Below are positions 24,301-36,935 of a stretch of DNA of 64,000 nt, piece after piece. The notes under the pieces are model-generated. The model was not told the origin of the DNA. It did not search any database and worked only from the letters and a program-made list of their open reading frames with translations. Made by a program: the position numbers and the translations under genes. This stretch comes from Cricetomys ansorgei. Lineage: Eukaryota; Chordata; Mammalia; Rodentia; Nesomyidae. The DNA lies in NCBI GenBank assembly GCA_026225945.1, contig JAMJFZ010001868.1, positions 7,563,501 through 7,627,500 of the forward strand, written 5' to 3'. The number at the start of each line of letters is the position of its first letter. Position 1 is the first letter of the stretch.

Positions 24301-24744
24301 AGTAGCCCACCCAGAGATATCCTGCTCTTTAGATTGTAGGTGTTTAGAGATGACTAGGTTACTGATAAAGACGATAAAGTCTAGATTTTTTGAAACACAG
24401 AGAAGGGGGTGGACAGGGCGACAGAGAGACAGGGAGAGAGATTCATTTTAAGGACGTGTGTTATATGTCTGAGTACATCTGCATGGAAAACTGGTGGTCC
24501 CAAGACCAAGTCTTGGAATGATAAATCCAAAGGAAAATTCCATAGATGAATACTACAATATATTTTTGTCATATTCACCCCAAACACTGCTCTGTCTCCT
24601 CCTAGATTGACCTTCAACACATCACATCCCTCTTCCAATTTTATGTCCTGTTCATTTCCTTATTTTCTTCAAGCTCACTGAGTTCAGCTGATGTAATCAA
24701 TGTGCACAGGAATGTAGAGCCATACACTGGCTCTCTATAAGCAA

Positions 24745-25370
24745 CCTATTGGGGCCACATCTTTGAAGAAAAAATAATCTTCTTTCCCCAGTAGCCCTCA
24801 ACTGTCAATGGCTCCTCAACTACAGGAAGCGTCTTGAGAGTTCCTCCCCAACACAAGCTGGAATGTGGATTGGCTTGATCCCCTGTGGGTATTGTGTGGG
24901 CAATCATGGCTGCTGTGGGTTCATGAGTGCAACAGTCTTGCTTTCCCAGAAGACACTTATTTGAAATAGTCTTCTCTAACTTCTGACTCTTACACACTCT
25001 CTTCCATGTCTTCTGCAGTGTTATCTGAGCTGTGGAGGGAGAGGAATGATGCAGATGTCCAATTAGGGCTGACTACTCCATTGACCTGGTTCTCTGCACT
25101 TTGAGTTCTGAGTCTCCATGTTAAAAGCTCACTAATTTTCTTTGATGATGGCTGAGAGTTACACTGATCTATGTGTATAAATATGTACATGAGAGTTTGA
25201 TGTTGTGTCTATTTAGCACAATAATAGTAGTAGGTCCTTCCCTGAGACTTATTATTTATCAAGTCATAGGTTTCTGTCAGGTTCACAGTACAAGAAACAT
25301 ATTCCCTCCTGTGGTGCAGGTCTCAAGTTCAATTTTTTAAAAATTGGACCTAGGGTAAAACCAAATAATA
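24745..25370 (-). mobile_element. L1 3' UTR (Lx-like), reverse
   Basis: Landmarks in reverse order: gctgctgtgggttcatgagt, gcaacagtc, actcttacacactctcttcc, gagctgtggagggagagga, tccaattagggctgactact and tgtgtataaatatgtacatg. The copy at 51530-52500 shares this layout. No ORF2 sequence. Confidence 0.65.
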
Positions 25371-25437
25371 CTGATCTAAAAAAGGAAAAAAAATGTAGTG
25401 ATAAAATGACTCCTAATGGTATTCTACTATGTTCATA

Positions 25438-26403
25438 GATTAGTGCCTTATTCAGCCATCTTCAGAGAAGCTTCTCCTACAGCAGATGGGAACAAATATA
25501 GACAGCCACAGCCAGACGTTACACAGACAGTGAGAGGCCTTGGGACACTCAGCCCTATATGGGATTTCTCCATCAAATCTGTCCCCTCAGAACTCAGGAA
25601 ATCATGCACAAGAGGAAGCAGAAAGAATGTAAGAGCCAGAGGAGGTGGAGGACACCAAGAAAACAAGACCCTCTCTAAATCAGCACGAGCAAAGCTCATA
25701 TGAACTCAAAGAGACTGAAGCAGCATGCACAGACCTACATGGGTCTGCACCAGGTCCTCTGTATATATATATTATGGCTTCCAGTTTAGTGTTTTCTATG
25801 GGATTCCTAAGTGTGTGAACAACTGGGTCTCTGATCGCTGTCTTCTCTTTTACTCTTTTCCTTCTGTTGGTTTGTCTTGTCCAACTTTGATTTGACAGTT
25901 TCTGCTTTATCTTATTATATTTTACTTTGTTATATTGTTAATGAATGAGTGGATGATTGAAAACCTAGACGTTAGGGTAAAAGTTAATGACTGAATTGTC
26001 ATTTATACCTGCTGGGAGAGGGTAGATCAGTTGTCTCCAATAGAGTGGCATTGCCTGTATCATACATTCCAGGGCAGGCCTCATATTCAGAAGGAGTTGA
26101 CCAACATATAATGGACTCCACAGTTTTTTTTGTGTTGCTTTTATTTGGTTACAGTTTGGTGGTTTTGTTTTTGTTTTTTTCCTTTTGGGTAGTGTTTTGT
26201 TTTTTTTTTTGTTTTGAGGTATTTTGTTGTTGTATGGGGTTTTTGTTTTTTTTGTTTTTTTTTTTTTTTTTTTGAGAAAGAACTTAAAGTTGAGTGGGTG
26301 GGAAGGGGGAGAGGATCCAGAAGGACTTGTGGGAGAGAAGAATATGATCAAAATATATTTAAATCTTAAAAGTATTTTAAATAATAAAAACAAAATAAAA
26401 AAT
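25438..26403 (+). mobile_element. L1 3' UTR with tail, forward
   Basis: Landmarks in order: cagaaagaatgtaagagcca, aagctcatatgaactcaaag, gactgaagcagcatgcacag, gtctgcaccaggtcctctg, ttatggcttccagtttagtg, gttggtttgtcttgtccaac, ccagggcaggcctcatattc, tataatggactccacag. A G/T-rich block follows (26130-26275), then gaaagaacttaaagttgagt and an A-rich end. It is one of the better preserved L1 remnants here. The long frame on the opposite strand (25965-26489) is an artefact of the T-rich block. Confidence 0.82.
26130..26275. repeat. T/G-rich low-complexity block inside the L1 3' UTR
   Basis: Plus strand is almost entirely T and G (ggttttgtttttgttttttt and similar), the position at which rodent L1 3' UTRs carry a polypurine/polypyrimidine-type tract. 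Confidence 0.9.
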
Positions 26404-27279
26404 TTATCAGATAATGCTATTTGAGCGTTGTTTGAATTCTGATTTGAAAACAAAAGTAGGAAAAAACAAGAAAGAAAAAAGACGTGCATGTAGCCACTTT
26501 TGAAATGATAACTATAATATTATTTGTAAGCAAAGCCCCTTATACCTTAATTAAAACAGCTTAAGAATGGTGATGCAGTGACATAGAAACTTTGGGGTTA
26601 TTTCCCACAAATAGTCTGATGGAAAGGAGTTACATTGCAGATTCTTGGGATATAAACCTACTGTCAGAACTAGAAGGAATCAACTACACTGTAGCATGAA
26701 AGTGAAATGTTTCTCCAAATATTCTTCCCCTGATATTTCTGATGGCTATGGGTTGCAATGTCATAGTTCTTGCTGAGGTTTCAAATCTAGATGGGTCCAG
26801 GCAGTAGTGTCAGTTCTGAAGTGCTCTCCTTGGCCGTGAACATCTGACTGGAAGATTTGTAATTTTATCTAGAGATGTGTTCCTCAGACGTTGCAGGGGA
26901 AAGAAGTAGCACGTCTGAAAGCCACCACAGCTCTTCCACTATTTTTTTAATAGTAGAAACCTCTCTGGCATTTGTAGACATTTTTGCATTTTGCAAATTC
27001 CCTGCAAATACATTAGATCTTTTCTTTTTAATGGACCTTGGTCGGCCTAAATGTTTTAAATGTTTCCCCAAGTGTCTAACAATCTTAGAAGTGTGACTTG
27101 TGTTGAGAGGGGGCCCACATACCCCAATGTGAGGAAATTACTCTAAAAGTACTCTGTAAAGTCAAGTCACAGGTCATGGTTGTTATTCAGATTCAATAAA
27201 ATGAAGTTACGAAGCCACACACTTTGATTTGTGAAGATTATATAAAGATTTTTGTTCTCATACTATCTACTTCATTTTT
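26404..27279. other. Unassigned intron
   Basis: Unique-looking. Overlapping opposite-strand frames at 26865-27096 have no domain. Confidence 0.6.
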
Positions 27280-27400
27280 TTATTTTGAGATTATAATTAC
27301 ATTTCTCTTTTCCCTTTGCTCGCTCAAAACCCTCCCATATAACCATCCACACACACCTTCAAATTCATCGCCTCTTTTTTCATTAGTTGTATATATACAT

Positions 27401-27486
<86 letters not shown>

Positions 27487-28440
27487 TCCTAAATATAACC
27501 TGATTGGTCCATATAATGTGACTTGCATTCATGTTTTCAGGCTGATTGTCACTGGACAACCAATAGGTGAGCTCTTCCCTGGGGATGACCAACTCCTCTG
27601 CTCCCAGCTTTTCTCAGTTGCCTATAATTCTTTGTGTAGAGTTGAGGCCTCGTGAGCTTTTCCCACCCACTTTGGCATGCTGATTTGTGTCATCATTGTT
27701 CATTTGGCGTTTGAGCAGCAGTGTTGGTGAGACTTTATGAGTGTAACTTCAGACATTACTAGGAGACACGATCTCACAGAAAACTCCCTGATTCTCTAGC
27801 TCTAACAATCTTTCCTCCTCCTCTTCCACAATGTTCCCAGAGCTTTATGTATGGGGGTATTTTATAAATGTATCCATTGGGGCTGGGATATATCTGGGAT
27901 AGTGGAATACTAAAACTCTCCATTTTGATTGGTTATGGTTTTCTGTTGTGGTTTCCTTGGCAAAGAGAAGGTCCTTTGATGAGGGGTGAAGACTAAATTT
28001 ACCTTTGTACTTAGGACAAATGTTTATAGACGGTTGTTAGGGACTTATATTGGTTTAATAAGTTAGTGGTTGTAGATTCTCCTCCAATAGCCATGACTTC
28101 ACTAGCGCTGAGAAGTTAGCTAGGTTTCCAGTACCAGGCATGGTCTCTCTCTTTTTAAGAGAGTCTAATGTCAATTGGAGAAGTGTTGGTTACCACCAAG
28201 GTATGTGTGCCACTATTGCATCCTCGATGCTGTGATGGTCATTGATGTGGTTCATAGACATCATAGCTAGGAAGAAATGTTGCTTGCCTCCTGCCTTTGG
28301 AAGTTTGAAAATGGCACCTTATGGTATAATGAAAGCTAGTCTTCAAGAAAGAGGCATTCAAGCTCAGGGGTCTCTGGGCCCTATTTCTGAAGTGCATGAT
28401 GTCTTCAGGAACAGATACTTGCTTTCTGGGTGGGTGGAGA
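27280..28440 (-). mobile_element. Long L1 3' UTR fragment (Lx-like), reverse
   Basis: Begins tttctcttttccctttgctc, includes cgcctcttttttcattagtt, then an AT/AC microsatellite, then ggacaaccaataggtgagct, cttccctggggatgacc, cagttgcctataattctttg, tgtagagttgaggcctcgtg, and continues past ccaccaaggtatgtg to about 28440. About 1.1 kb is preserved without any ORF2 frame, so the insertion is 5' truncated. Confidence 0.68.
27404..27480. repeat. (AT)n(AC)n compound microsatellite
   Basis: About 24 AT units (to 27452) run straight into about 14 AC units. It lies inside the L1 fragment, replacing a short TATATG-like segment of the element. Confidence 0.95.
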
Positions 28441-29596
28441 GATAATAATTCTGTATAATGCTAATGCTAAGGTCTCAAATATAATCTCAGCAAATTAAAT
28501 TTTCAGACAAAAATGTGCCTTTGTTCCCATTCTCCTTTTCGGCTAGTAGCTAAGCCTATCATTCCCATTTGTGAAAACCTGACGGTCATCTGTGGACAAA
28601 AGGTCCAAATGTCAAAATTCTTACCACAGTTAAAAGGTGCCTGTATATTCTACACAAAACAGATAGTTGTTCTTTTTTTTAAAGCAATAGTTATCTCTTT
28701 TTCTGCCTGTCTGCCTTCTGCTTCAGACATGAATGGATTCTTATTTCCCTTTAAGAGCTTGTTACATTGATCAGCACAAGGTAGAGGGTGGGGGGGGCAG
28801 TTAATTTGTCCAAATATAATTACATGAGGTTCAACAAAAGCATTGGCTGTTTCTACTCTCTGCAGGGAAGTGGTTTGCTTTTTTTTTAATGAACAGATGC
28901 ATCATAATCTTGAGAATTCATTTGTTATTCCGCTCGTGGAGTCTGTAGCTACGCAGACATCTGTGATGTGGGATAAGAAAGATTATTTTTCCGAAATACA
29001 AATAATACAGAGACTAAAAAATTATTTTTAGGACTTAAAAGTGTAATAAGCAAACTTCTCCTTTGCCAGTATGTTTTTCAAGCTATTGGTGGCAGGAGTG
29101 CTACAGTCCAGAGTTAATTTTTTTTCCCACACATTTGGTTTTGTAAAATAAAATTGGAGTCCAACCTCCTACTATGTCCAAGGAAATAATTTCATGTTAC
29201 CAGAGAGATGGCTCTGCCTGCATTAATAATACAAGGCTCCTCTACGCCTGAGTTCTAATGCTAGAAGTCAGTAATGTGTCCATGGAGGCTGACATACAGA
29301 GAAAGCCTTATTTCAAAGACACTTTCTGTTAAGTACTTGATTGTGCTGCTCTAGGGAGCAAACCTTAATGCCTCACCATGAGGCCTACAAAGAGTATCCC
29401 TCCTAATTTAGTGCATAAAATCCACCATCACAATTGGTAGTCCACTATAATTCTTTCAAATCTAAATTTGAATCCTCAAAAATACCCCTCAAATACTGTA
29501 TGTGTTATAACACACCAAGTAAAATGAGTTTGAGTCTCTTCTATGAGGCAGCCTGACAACTCCAGTTATAATCAGAGACAAAATAAAAGTAATTTA

Positions 29597-29830
29597 AAGT
29601 TTGTATTGAGGACCTACTATGTACTAGGCATTATTCTGAAAGCCTTATTCATGCTAACGCATTGGGTTTTCATAAGAACTCGGTAAGAATAAATAGTACC
29701 ATTGTTTGCACTTTTCAATAAGAACACTTCAGTATAGAACTATTGAGTAACTCTGCAGTGCTCACATGAATCTGAAATTAGAACTGAAATCTAAATCAAA
29801 GCAGGTAACCACCATACAACAGCCTCTCAG
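29597..29830 (-). repeat. MIR fragment
   Basis: ttgaggacctactatgtact, aggcattattctgaaagcc, tttcataagaactcggtaag, ataaatagtaccattg and a later gtaactctgcagtg follow the whole reverse MIR order over more than 200 bp. Confidence 0.65.
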
Positions 29831-30445
29831 GAAACTGGCAAGGAGACATGGTACATTTCATAGACCTTTGTGTCTGCAAAGTAAAACGAAGCAACAAAAA
29901 AAAGAGGTCAGTGGTCAGGGACTAATGATAGTTTTGCATTAATAATAAATGAAAGTTCTCATAGAGAGTTTTAAAGACTTGCCAGTGAAAATAGTCTATG
30001 GACAGATCGTAAAATACCTGCTAAGAGGAAAACTTAAAAATCCACATTCCAGCAAAAATAGTTCATATTCCAAAAGCTTGTGATAGGAGGAAATTTGAAT
30101 CTTTGAGGGGATAAAGGCAGACTTATTTGGTTCAGAGTCTGGGAAGCCTGCTAGAGAGAAAGTTGGAACATAAGGGTAGCAACTCACCTGGTGCTTCCTG
30201 CATTTTTCAGGAAGCCTCGTCTAAGTCCTGAGTGAAATAAGAAACCACTAAGGCCAGAGACAGGTAAGCAGATAAACACATTGAAGTCAGTCACCGGGCT
30301 GCCACTGTAGAAAACATCTTAACAAAGTGGAGAGTGGAGGCCCGGAGGCCAGTTCAGAGAATAATGCAGTCGCTTCAGTCAGATATGGTGAGAATAACAC
30401 TAGTACTTACGAAGAGTCTGGACTGATTCAAGAGATAGTCCAGAA

Positions 30446-30464
30446 CGACGTCAGTTTGACGTCA
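30446..30464. promoter_or_regulatory. Tandem CRE-like sites
   Basis: cgacgtca (30446-30453) is followed by a full palindromic tgacgtca (30457-30464), with starts 11 bp apart, about one helical turn. The sequence matches the CREB/ATF consensus. Function in this deep-intron setting is inference only. Confidence 0.4.
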
Positions 30465-31384
30465 AGAATAAGACATCAGAGAAAAGTCTGAAGTTTCTGA
30501 TCAACGCCCACTCTGCGGACAGTAAGTTTTGACAGATGACTAAGGGGTCAAATCATGACATGAAATCATCCACTGGAGTGGTTGAGTGTCACTGAAACTT
30601 CAAACTCCAGCTCAGAAAGGAAGTCTATTCTGGGATTTCCCAGAAAAGAGAGGAAGGGATAGAGTGAGGGAAGGAGGCTACAGCTTCTCGCATAGTTGAA
30701 ATATACAAGGAGAAAAACATAAGCTATGTGGCACCCAACCTTGGGAGGAGATATGTACACAGTAGTATGACCAGGAGAAGCTGATGCCCGTGACTATCAA
30801 GGACAATAGGGTCTGACGCTGCTAAAAGCCAAGAAAAATGAGGACTGAAGATGAGGCAGGTGAGCTTCTGATGAGGCAGAACCAGGGTCGTACTCAAGTT
30901 GGTTTACATCAAACTCAGCATGGGGAATGGGTAATGAATACATGGAGACAAGAGCTGAGGGCACCTTTGGAGTCTGATCGTCAGAGGACAAAGCTTAGAC
31001 AGGTGACAAGACAGAAGTGGCCCAGAACTAACTCCAGCCAAGAATTCAAATCTCTAAGGACAGTGCTCCAGAATCCGCCCCATTTCTAGACTACTGATTA
31101 AATTCTCACATGGAATTGCAGAATCTGAGCACTATCCAAGGCAATGAGTAGTTCATAGCTGATAAGACCTGCTCCTTGAATTCTGGGACTTTATCTTTTG
31201 TATAATTGTCCACTAACCCAGCTACAATTTTGACCACATAGAACCCCTTTCCACCTAGTATCTCAAAAGGCAGAACAGTTTTGGCAAAAACATGGGATAT
31301 TGTCTATCTGTTGCTGATGAAACGAAAAGAATTTTTCCCTTCATATGCTTACGTCATAGTTATTGAAAGGACTGTGAACCTCAT

Positions 31385-31490
31385 TTTTATTAATATCTAT
31401 TAAACTCACACCGTTTACCAACTACTCTGTTAGATGTTAAGGATGCAAAGGTGGCAAGGACACAGCTCCTAAGCCTCAAGTGTACTAGTC
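31385..31490 (-). repeat. Possible MIR/L2 relic
   Basis: taatatctattaaactcaca, ccaactactctgttagatgt, taaggatgcaaaggtggcaa, ggacacagctcctaagcctc follow the reverse 'tactatgtgccaggcact..acaaagatg..' order of an ancient mammalian repeat. Confidence 0.42.
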
Positions 31491-31589
31491 CACAGAAGGG
31501 AAATACCATGAAGAGATGTATATAGGATGCCCTGGGGAACGGCATCTGAAGTACCAGGATGAAGCAAAAGGACGTGTGCCTGAGTGCAT

Positions 31590-31592
<3 letters not shown>

Positions 31593-31636
<44 letters not shown>
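31593..31636. repeat. (TG)n microsatellite
   Basis: About 22 TG units, flanked on both sides by tgcatgc-type segments. Confidence 0.95.
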
Positions 31637-31637
<1 letters not shown>

Positions 31638-32374
31638 ATGCTCAGAGGAACACTTGCAAAAAGTTTTTGTTATTTTGGTTTCTTTAAAAACGCAAAATGG
31701 CATCTGGATTAGGTTTGTGGTCCCACTTCAGCTGTGGTATAGATGTTTATGAGTTGGGTTTGGAATGCTTGATGCAGGTGGCTATAATTTTATTGGGTGC
31801 AGTCATTAAGCACCTGTAGCTTGTTTTTGGGATTATGTGCTGCATGGGTTGATGGGAACTTTTGGCTTAGAGTATAAAAAGTCTGAAGCCCCAAAAGTCA
31901 AGGTGGGCATTGGTTGGTGGTTCATTGGTTGGGTTGCTGTCATTAGTTAGTGTGTTAATTTCTAAAAGAACAAAGGTAGGAGAGATTGAATTTACAGACC
32001 ATGAGCTGAGACACTAGTCTGACTCACTGTCAGCTAGTCCTCTTCAAGCTTAGGACAGCATAAAAAGAGGCTGAGAAGATTTCTACTTTTCTCTTTTTCT
32101 GTATCAAGGCCACTTGTAAAAGTGGTGAAGATTTCTTTCTATCCTTTCTTTCTCTTTCCCTAAATAGAGAGTAAAAGATTGTAGCATACTGCTCCGTGTC
32201 TATGTGTGTGTGTGTATATGCATTCATGGGACTTGTGGGGCATGGGTGTGTGTATGTGTGCTTGTGTGAAAATCATAGAATAGTTCATAGAGATGGAAAA
32301 CTGAACTGGCTCTTAAATATGACATAATAAAGTGCTTTTTGAAAAACTTAATGTGATGAGTAAGGTAGCAAACA

Positions 32375-32530
32375 TCTCACATCCAAAATGAACCCTTTCA
32401 TTGCCTGCTCTAGAGATAAGGAAATGGAGAAAAATAGAGCCGAAGTGACTTGTTCCAGGTGTCACAAATTTGTGAGTGTTGTAGCTCAGATCAGAATCTG
32501 ATGTTCCCCAGATCCTATCTTCCGGACCCC
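32375..32530 (-). repeat. MIR fragment
   Basis: ttgcctgctctagagataag, gaaatggagaaaaatagagc, cgaagtgacttgttccaggt and gtcacaaatttgtgagtg follow the reverse MIR core. Confidence 0.6.
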
Positions 32531-32719
32531 ATATTATAGACCAGCACATTCTGTGACATTAATTAGGGATTCGATAAGTTTCATGTGTGGTAGTGATTTG
32601 GACGGGAAGTGTTTATTCGAGGACTGAGCATCAGTCCGTCTTCCGTCTTTTTTGTTTGTGTCTTCTGAGCTCACTGTGGCTGCACTGAGGATTAGAAGGA
32701 AAGAGACGTGAGCTAAGTG

Positions 32720-32845
32720 TGGCAGCTCTTCCCTATAATCACAGCCCTGGAAGAGCAATAAAAGAGAGTTGTTATAGGACAGCCTGGGCTACGTAGTAAG
32801 TTTCAAACTAGATTAGGCTACAGTGGGAGACCTTCTCTCAGGGAA
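32720..32845 (+). mobile_element. Old B1-related SINE
   Basis: gtggcagctcttccctataa, tcacagccctggaag, aggacagcctgggctacgta, gtaagtttcaaactag and a gggagaccttctctca end follow the 7SL-derived B1 order in forward direction. Diverged. Confidence 0.6.
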
Positions 32846-35800
32846 AAACGGGATGACTGCTTTACAAGATTGCCTTCAGGATGACAATAAACACGAAGTA
32901 TCTTAAAGCCCTCTATGATTCTGGTCCCAAAGTCACTAGACCAGAACAGAAATATGATGTGTTGTTGGCTTTCCTCCATTGTAAAGTTAGTATGAATGGG
33001 CCGAAGCGGGGGAGGGGCTTTTTCCATTAAAATAAAGGAGTCCATTTTGAGAAAATGACCCAAAGGAAACCATCCTGCTCCTTCCTGCTGATGGAATCAG
33101 GCTCCTACAGATCTCCAGAGTTGGTCTTTAGGAGGAGACAGTCACCATCAAACACAAAGAAAATAAACAGATCACAGAGGCACTCGCTGTGACAGGGCTA
33201 ACGGGTGTGAATACCACTCATGGCTGGCTTCCCAGAACACCCTGAATTGGGATGGACAAACACTCTGTCCCATGAACTGGGCACCTCAACAACATTCACA
33301 AAACCAAGGGTGGAAAGAGTTTAGCCTACTTCTCACCTGATGACACATCCATCTCACCACTGAGACGATCTAAAATTACGCAGTACAAACTTTACAGGTC
33401 AGAATAGCAGCAAAGCTACTGTCTACTGCAACCACTAGAATAGAAAGCAGAAAGGGGTAGTGTGGCCAGGGAAACTTTTTTCTTCTTCAGAATTCTGGTG
33501 TGAGGATTTGAGGGAGGTTATCTGCCATGGAACTGAAAGGCCCCAGAATGGGTAGTAAACATGAAGTGAGAAAAACTTTAGAACCATCACATTTAGTGTA
33601 TAGCTTCCCCCTGTGTCTCCAAGCTTCTAACCCTCTTGTAACCACAAAAAAATAAAATCAAATCTGAATGAAGAAACAAAAGGAGGGAGCACTAGAAGAG
33701 ATGGTAGAGGAATAAGAATGCTATGATAAATTGCTAAAGGCAAAGGAAGGAACTTAAACTGAGGGGAATCAGAGCATCAAATAAAGGCGAAAAACTACTA
33801 TAACAGAAGAAAGCAAAACAAAACTTTAGCCAACAAATACAAAGCTCAATAGAAAATGAGACCTAAAGCAAGGGAAGAAGAGAAAACCCAAAGGAAAGAA
33901 AAACTAAAACCAATGAGATTTATGAACAAAACATGAAAGTAAGGGATAAAAGATTAAAGATAAAACCAGCATAAATAAGGAAACCATGAAAGGGCCAGGA
34001 CCGGTGAGAGAAAAAGCTGGATGCATAAGAGTTAGAGAGATGGGAGATAAAAGCTAAAACAGGAAAATCCAAGTTAAAAGCAGTACTTAGAAGCTGAGAA
34101 AAAAAAATCTTTTAAAGTCTGTTTAAAATTTATTTTCTTCTTAAAGTAGAATAGGAAAAAATGAGATAAAAAAATAAAAACAAGGAAAAAAGTCAGAATA
34201 ATCTAGAATAGAAAAAAAAAAACCACAAGTAATCAGCGATTCCATGGCAACAGGAAATTCTAAAATAATATCAAAATGCTGGTGGTAGGACAGAACATAT
34301 TCTCAATAAACCAAGGAAACCAAATCAACAGGACATGGAGGGCAAGAGAAAAGACCTCGGCAAACCATTATGAGAAGAGGTATTCTCCCTCTCCAATCAC
34401 CATCAAGAGGTCCGTCTACCACTAAAGAATTCTTTTCTGTTTTGTCCTTAGTTCTGTCAGCTGGCATGACAGCGGGCAGAAACCTCTGTAGCTCAGGTAT
34501 GGTGAACTCGGCTGAGGAAAACAAAATTAGACTATTTTTATTGCTTGGTTCACCCTCTCTCTATCCCTCTCCCCTTTCATCTATCACTCTGTTACTACTT
34601 AGTTCAAATTGGTAGTTTCAGCATTTCCAGAATAAGAATAGATGTGAAGGAGAGACCATGAAGATATTTTCTTAGCATTATAGAGTCATCCTAGGTTCCA
34701 ACCATTGGCAACACCGGAAGACTCCTGTTAGAAGTTCTCCCATACGGCACCTGTATGTCGCTCTTCTCCCTTTGCTCTGTGTTGGGAAAGATGATGATGT
34801 GCTTTCTCCAGGGCATGGTATGGATGGGATATCAAAGGAGGAGAGGAAAATGAGGTCTCAGTACCCCTGAAGCCCCATCACTGGCAGACAGGGACCGAGT
34901 CCATTCCTCTCACTAACAACCTCCCACTGGTTGACCTTCTCCTGCAGCTTTTTCCTCTGGGTTCCAGGCACAGGCAAACTGCTCCCTTATCTTGACCTTT
35001 CCGCCAGCAGGCAGGTGCCAAACTACTCCTTCGCTGTTACTTGCCCCCTGGGATGTTTGGCTGTTCCTAGAACCTTGGTTTCTCTTAGCTCTGCCCTTAT
35101 GGTTTATAAACTGCCCTTTGACAAACCTGCCAATTTGCTTACTCCGAGTGCACCATCTGTTTCTTGCTGGGGCCCTGATTGGCACAGTAGTCTGAAATAT
35201 GTCGCAAGCAAATATAACTATAGCATCCTCCTCCTTAGCATTCATTGTCTCCCTTAGAGGCTCCCATTTTGATGAATTCAGGACTAGACGACATCACTTT
35301 ATGGAATGTGCCTGACCTGCTCCCACTCAAATTTGTCTGTACATGCATGAATCAATTTTTCCAAGACCTGGATCTGTCCACTGTGTATGCAGGCAAATCC
35401 CCACAAGCTAACGTCTCCTAGAAAACATAATGTAGTTCACCCAGGTAGCAGAGTGCTTCCTAATGGTCCGCAAATTAAAAGATAGGTGTGAATTATTGCA
35501 AACAAAATTGTTAACTACCTCTCTTCCTCTGGTTTTGTGTTCCACCTATCTATTCTCAGCACTACCACCAGATTAATTTCTCTATAAAGACATTCTCATT
35601 ATGCTACCCACTGATTTTTAAAGCCTCAACTGCTTCTCATAGTCCACAGGATAAATTCAACTATTTAAGGTCCACAATCTGGCTCCAAACTGAGTCTCTA
35701 ATTTTACTCATTACTAGAAAGACCCAGTGTCAGGGAATAGCATAAGATGAAGAATGAAAATATATCTTCGTGGTAACTTCAATTTCCAGAAAGTATTTTT

Positions 35801-36817
35801 CTTTTGTTGTGCAGCAGCAGCAGAAGTATGTCATGCAGAAAAGATAGACACTTGCAGGAGATGGTGTTCATCATGCCTTTGCTGCTCTTTGACTTTGCTA
35901 TTTGTCATGATGGAAACCTTAAAAGACTGTCAGTCATGAAAGAATTAGAATTTTGTCTTAGATTTCATAAATCATTGGTTCCATATGCTATTGAGTTTCA
36001 GTGTCTATTGCTTTTAGATTCTGCAGCATTACTATGCAATTCTACATATCTTCTTGGATCAGAGCCACTTTCTTAAAATCCCACTAATGAAAAGTGTATT
36101 TGTTCTAGCAACTTACTCTGTATCACACAGAAGCAACACTAGAACATCACTGGGAGATTTAAGACTAGAGACAAAATAGGTACTACAAAGAGTTGGTGCA
36201 CCGGACAACAGAATGCCAGGGAAAGCCAAGCATTTACTTGATATAAGATTTCCTGCACCCAATGACTCATTTCTGGTAGAAGAGTAATTACCAGCACTTT
36301 TTTTTGTGGACAGGTGAAGATCACTATAAACAGGTAAGAAGAGGCAGTTAACTTATCCCTTTCCAACATGTTGGGAGCACTGGCTCCTTAGTGCTTCCTT
36401 AGGTTGATGGAGTTGCCTATTAATCATGTATTGAGCTTCTATTTTTCTGTCAGTGCCTAGGGTAGCATGCTGTAAAACAGCATATGATAAGTTGATTGGT
36501 AAGCAGTGAGATCTCTGGAGGAGGGAGTGCTTGAAATGATTGTGAGTGGTAGGTAATACTGGCAACACCTATTAATTATTTAGCATATGGTCTACCAGAG
36601 CTATTGAAAAAAGCAACAGGAAACTTAAAATGCATCTTAGGTATAAGAATAGGGGACTCAGAAGAAATGAAATTCGTAGGCATGTGTGTGTGGCACAAAT
36701 GTCCAGTTGCTGAGCCAAGACTTAGTGCAGTATTGAGGAGCGATGTCACACAGCTTTGGTGTTGCTCCTCTGAGGAGTACATGACTCTTTTCATGAAATG
36801 AATGCTTTTCACTTGTG
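32846..36817. other. Unassigned intron, partly A/purine-rich
   Basis: About 33640-34240 is strongly A- and purine-rich on the plus strand without a simple repeat unit, possibly an old L1 5' part. About 34860-35190 ends caccatctgtttcttgctgg, then ggccctgattggcacag, suggestive of an ancient LTR or DNA element. About 35560-35710 resembles an ancient mammalian repeat (attaatttctctataaagac, aggataaattcaact, acaatctggctccaaactga). No gene recognised; opposite-strand frames at 34303-35257 and 36353-36812 overlap each other. Confidence 0.5.
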
Positions 36818-36935
36818 TGTTTAATTGGTTTTGAAATGGGTTCTCAACATGTAGACTAAGCCAGCCTTACACTTGATATCCTCCTACCTCGACCTCCTGG
36901 GTATTAGAATTATACTTGTGTATCACTACATTTAG
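36818..36935 (-). mobile_element. Old B1 SINE, reverse
   Basis: ggttttgaaatgggttctca, acatgtagactaagccagcc, tcctcctacctcgacctcct and gggtattagaattatacttg follow reverse B1 order. Highly diverged. Confidence 0.65.

Larger units (their letters stand above)
22139..24744. other. Intron with MIR relics and an AAAT repeat
   Basis: No gene recognised. The frames at 22321-22795 overlap on both strands. Contains MIR fragments (listed) and a possible MIR/L2 end at 22195-22285 (ttggcactcagcaaacattt, then gaatgaataat). Confidence 0.55.
28441..32374. other. Mostly unassigned intron
   Basis: No gene recognised. Contains MIR/L2 relics at 29597-29830 and 31385-31490, a CRE-like pair at 30446-30464 and a (TG)n at 31593. 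The 29170-29340 stretch weakly resembles a decayed SINE. Short frames overlap on both strands (30566-31089). Confidence 0.55.

Noticed and set aside
25965..26489. 174-codon frame, minus strand, the longest in the window
   Set aside because: It runs antisense through the T/G-rich part of an L1 3' UTR and is a Lys/Thr/Asn low-complexity artefact.
27224..27655. 143-codon frame
   Set aside because: It crosses the (AT)n(AC)n microsatellite inside an L1 fragment; the Ile-Tyr and Thr-His runs are repeat translation.
34913..35257. Overlapping frames of 108-110 codons on both strands
   Set aside because: They are mirror frames of the same C/T-rich stretch, with no domain; the sequence looks more like an ancient repeat.
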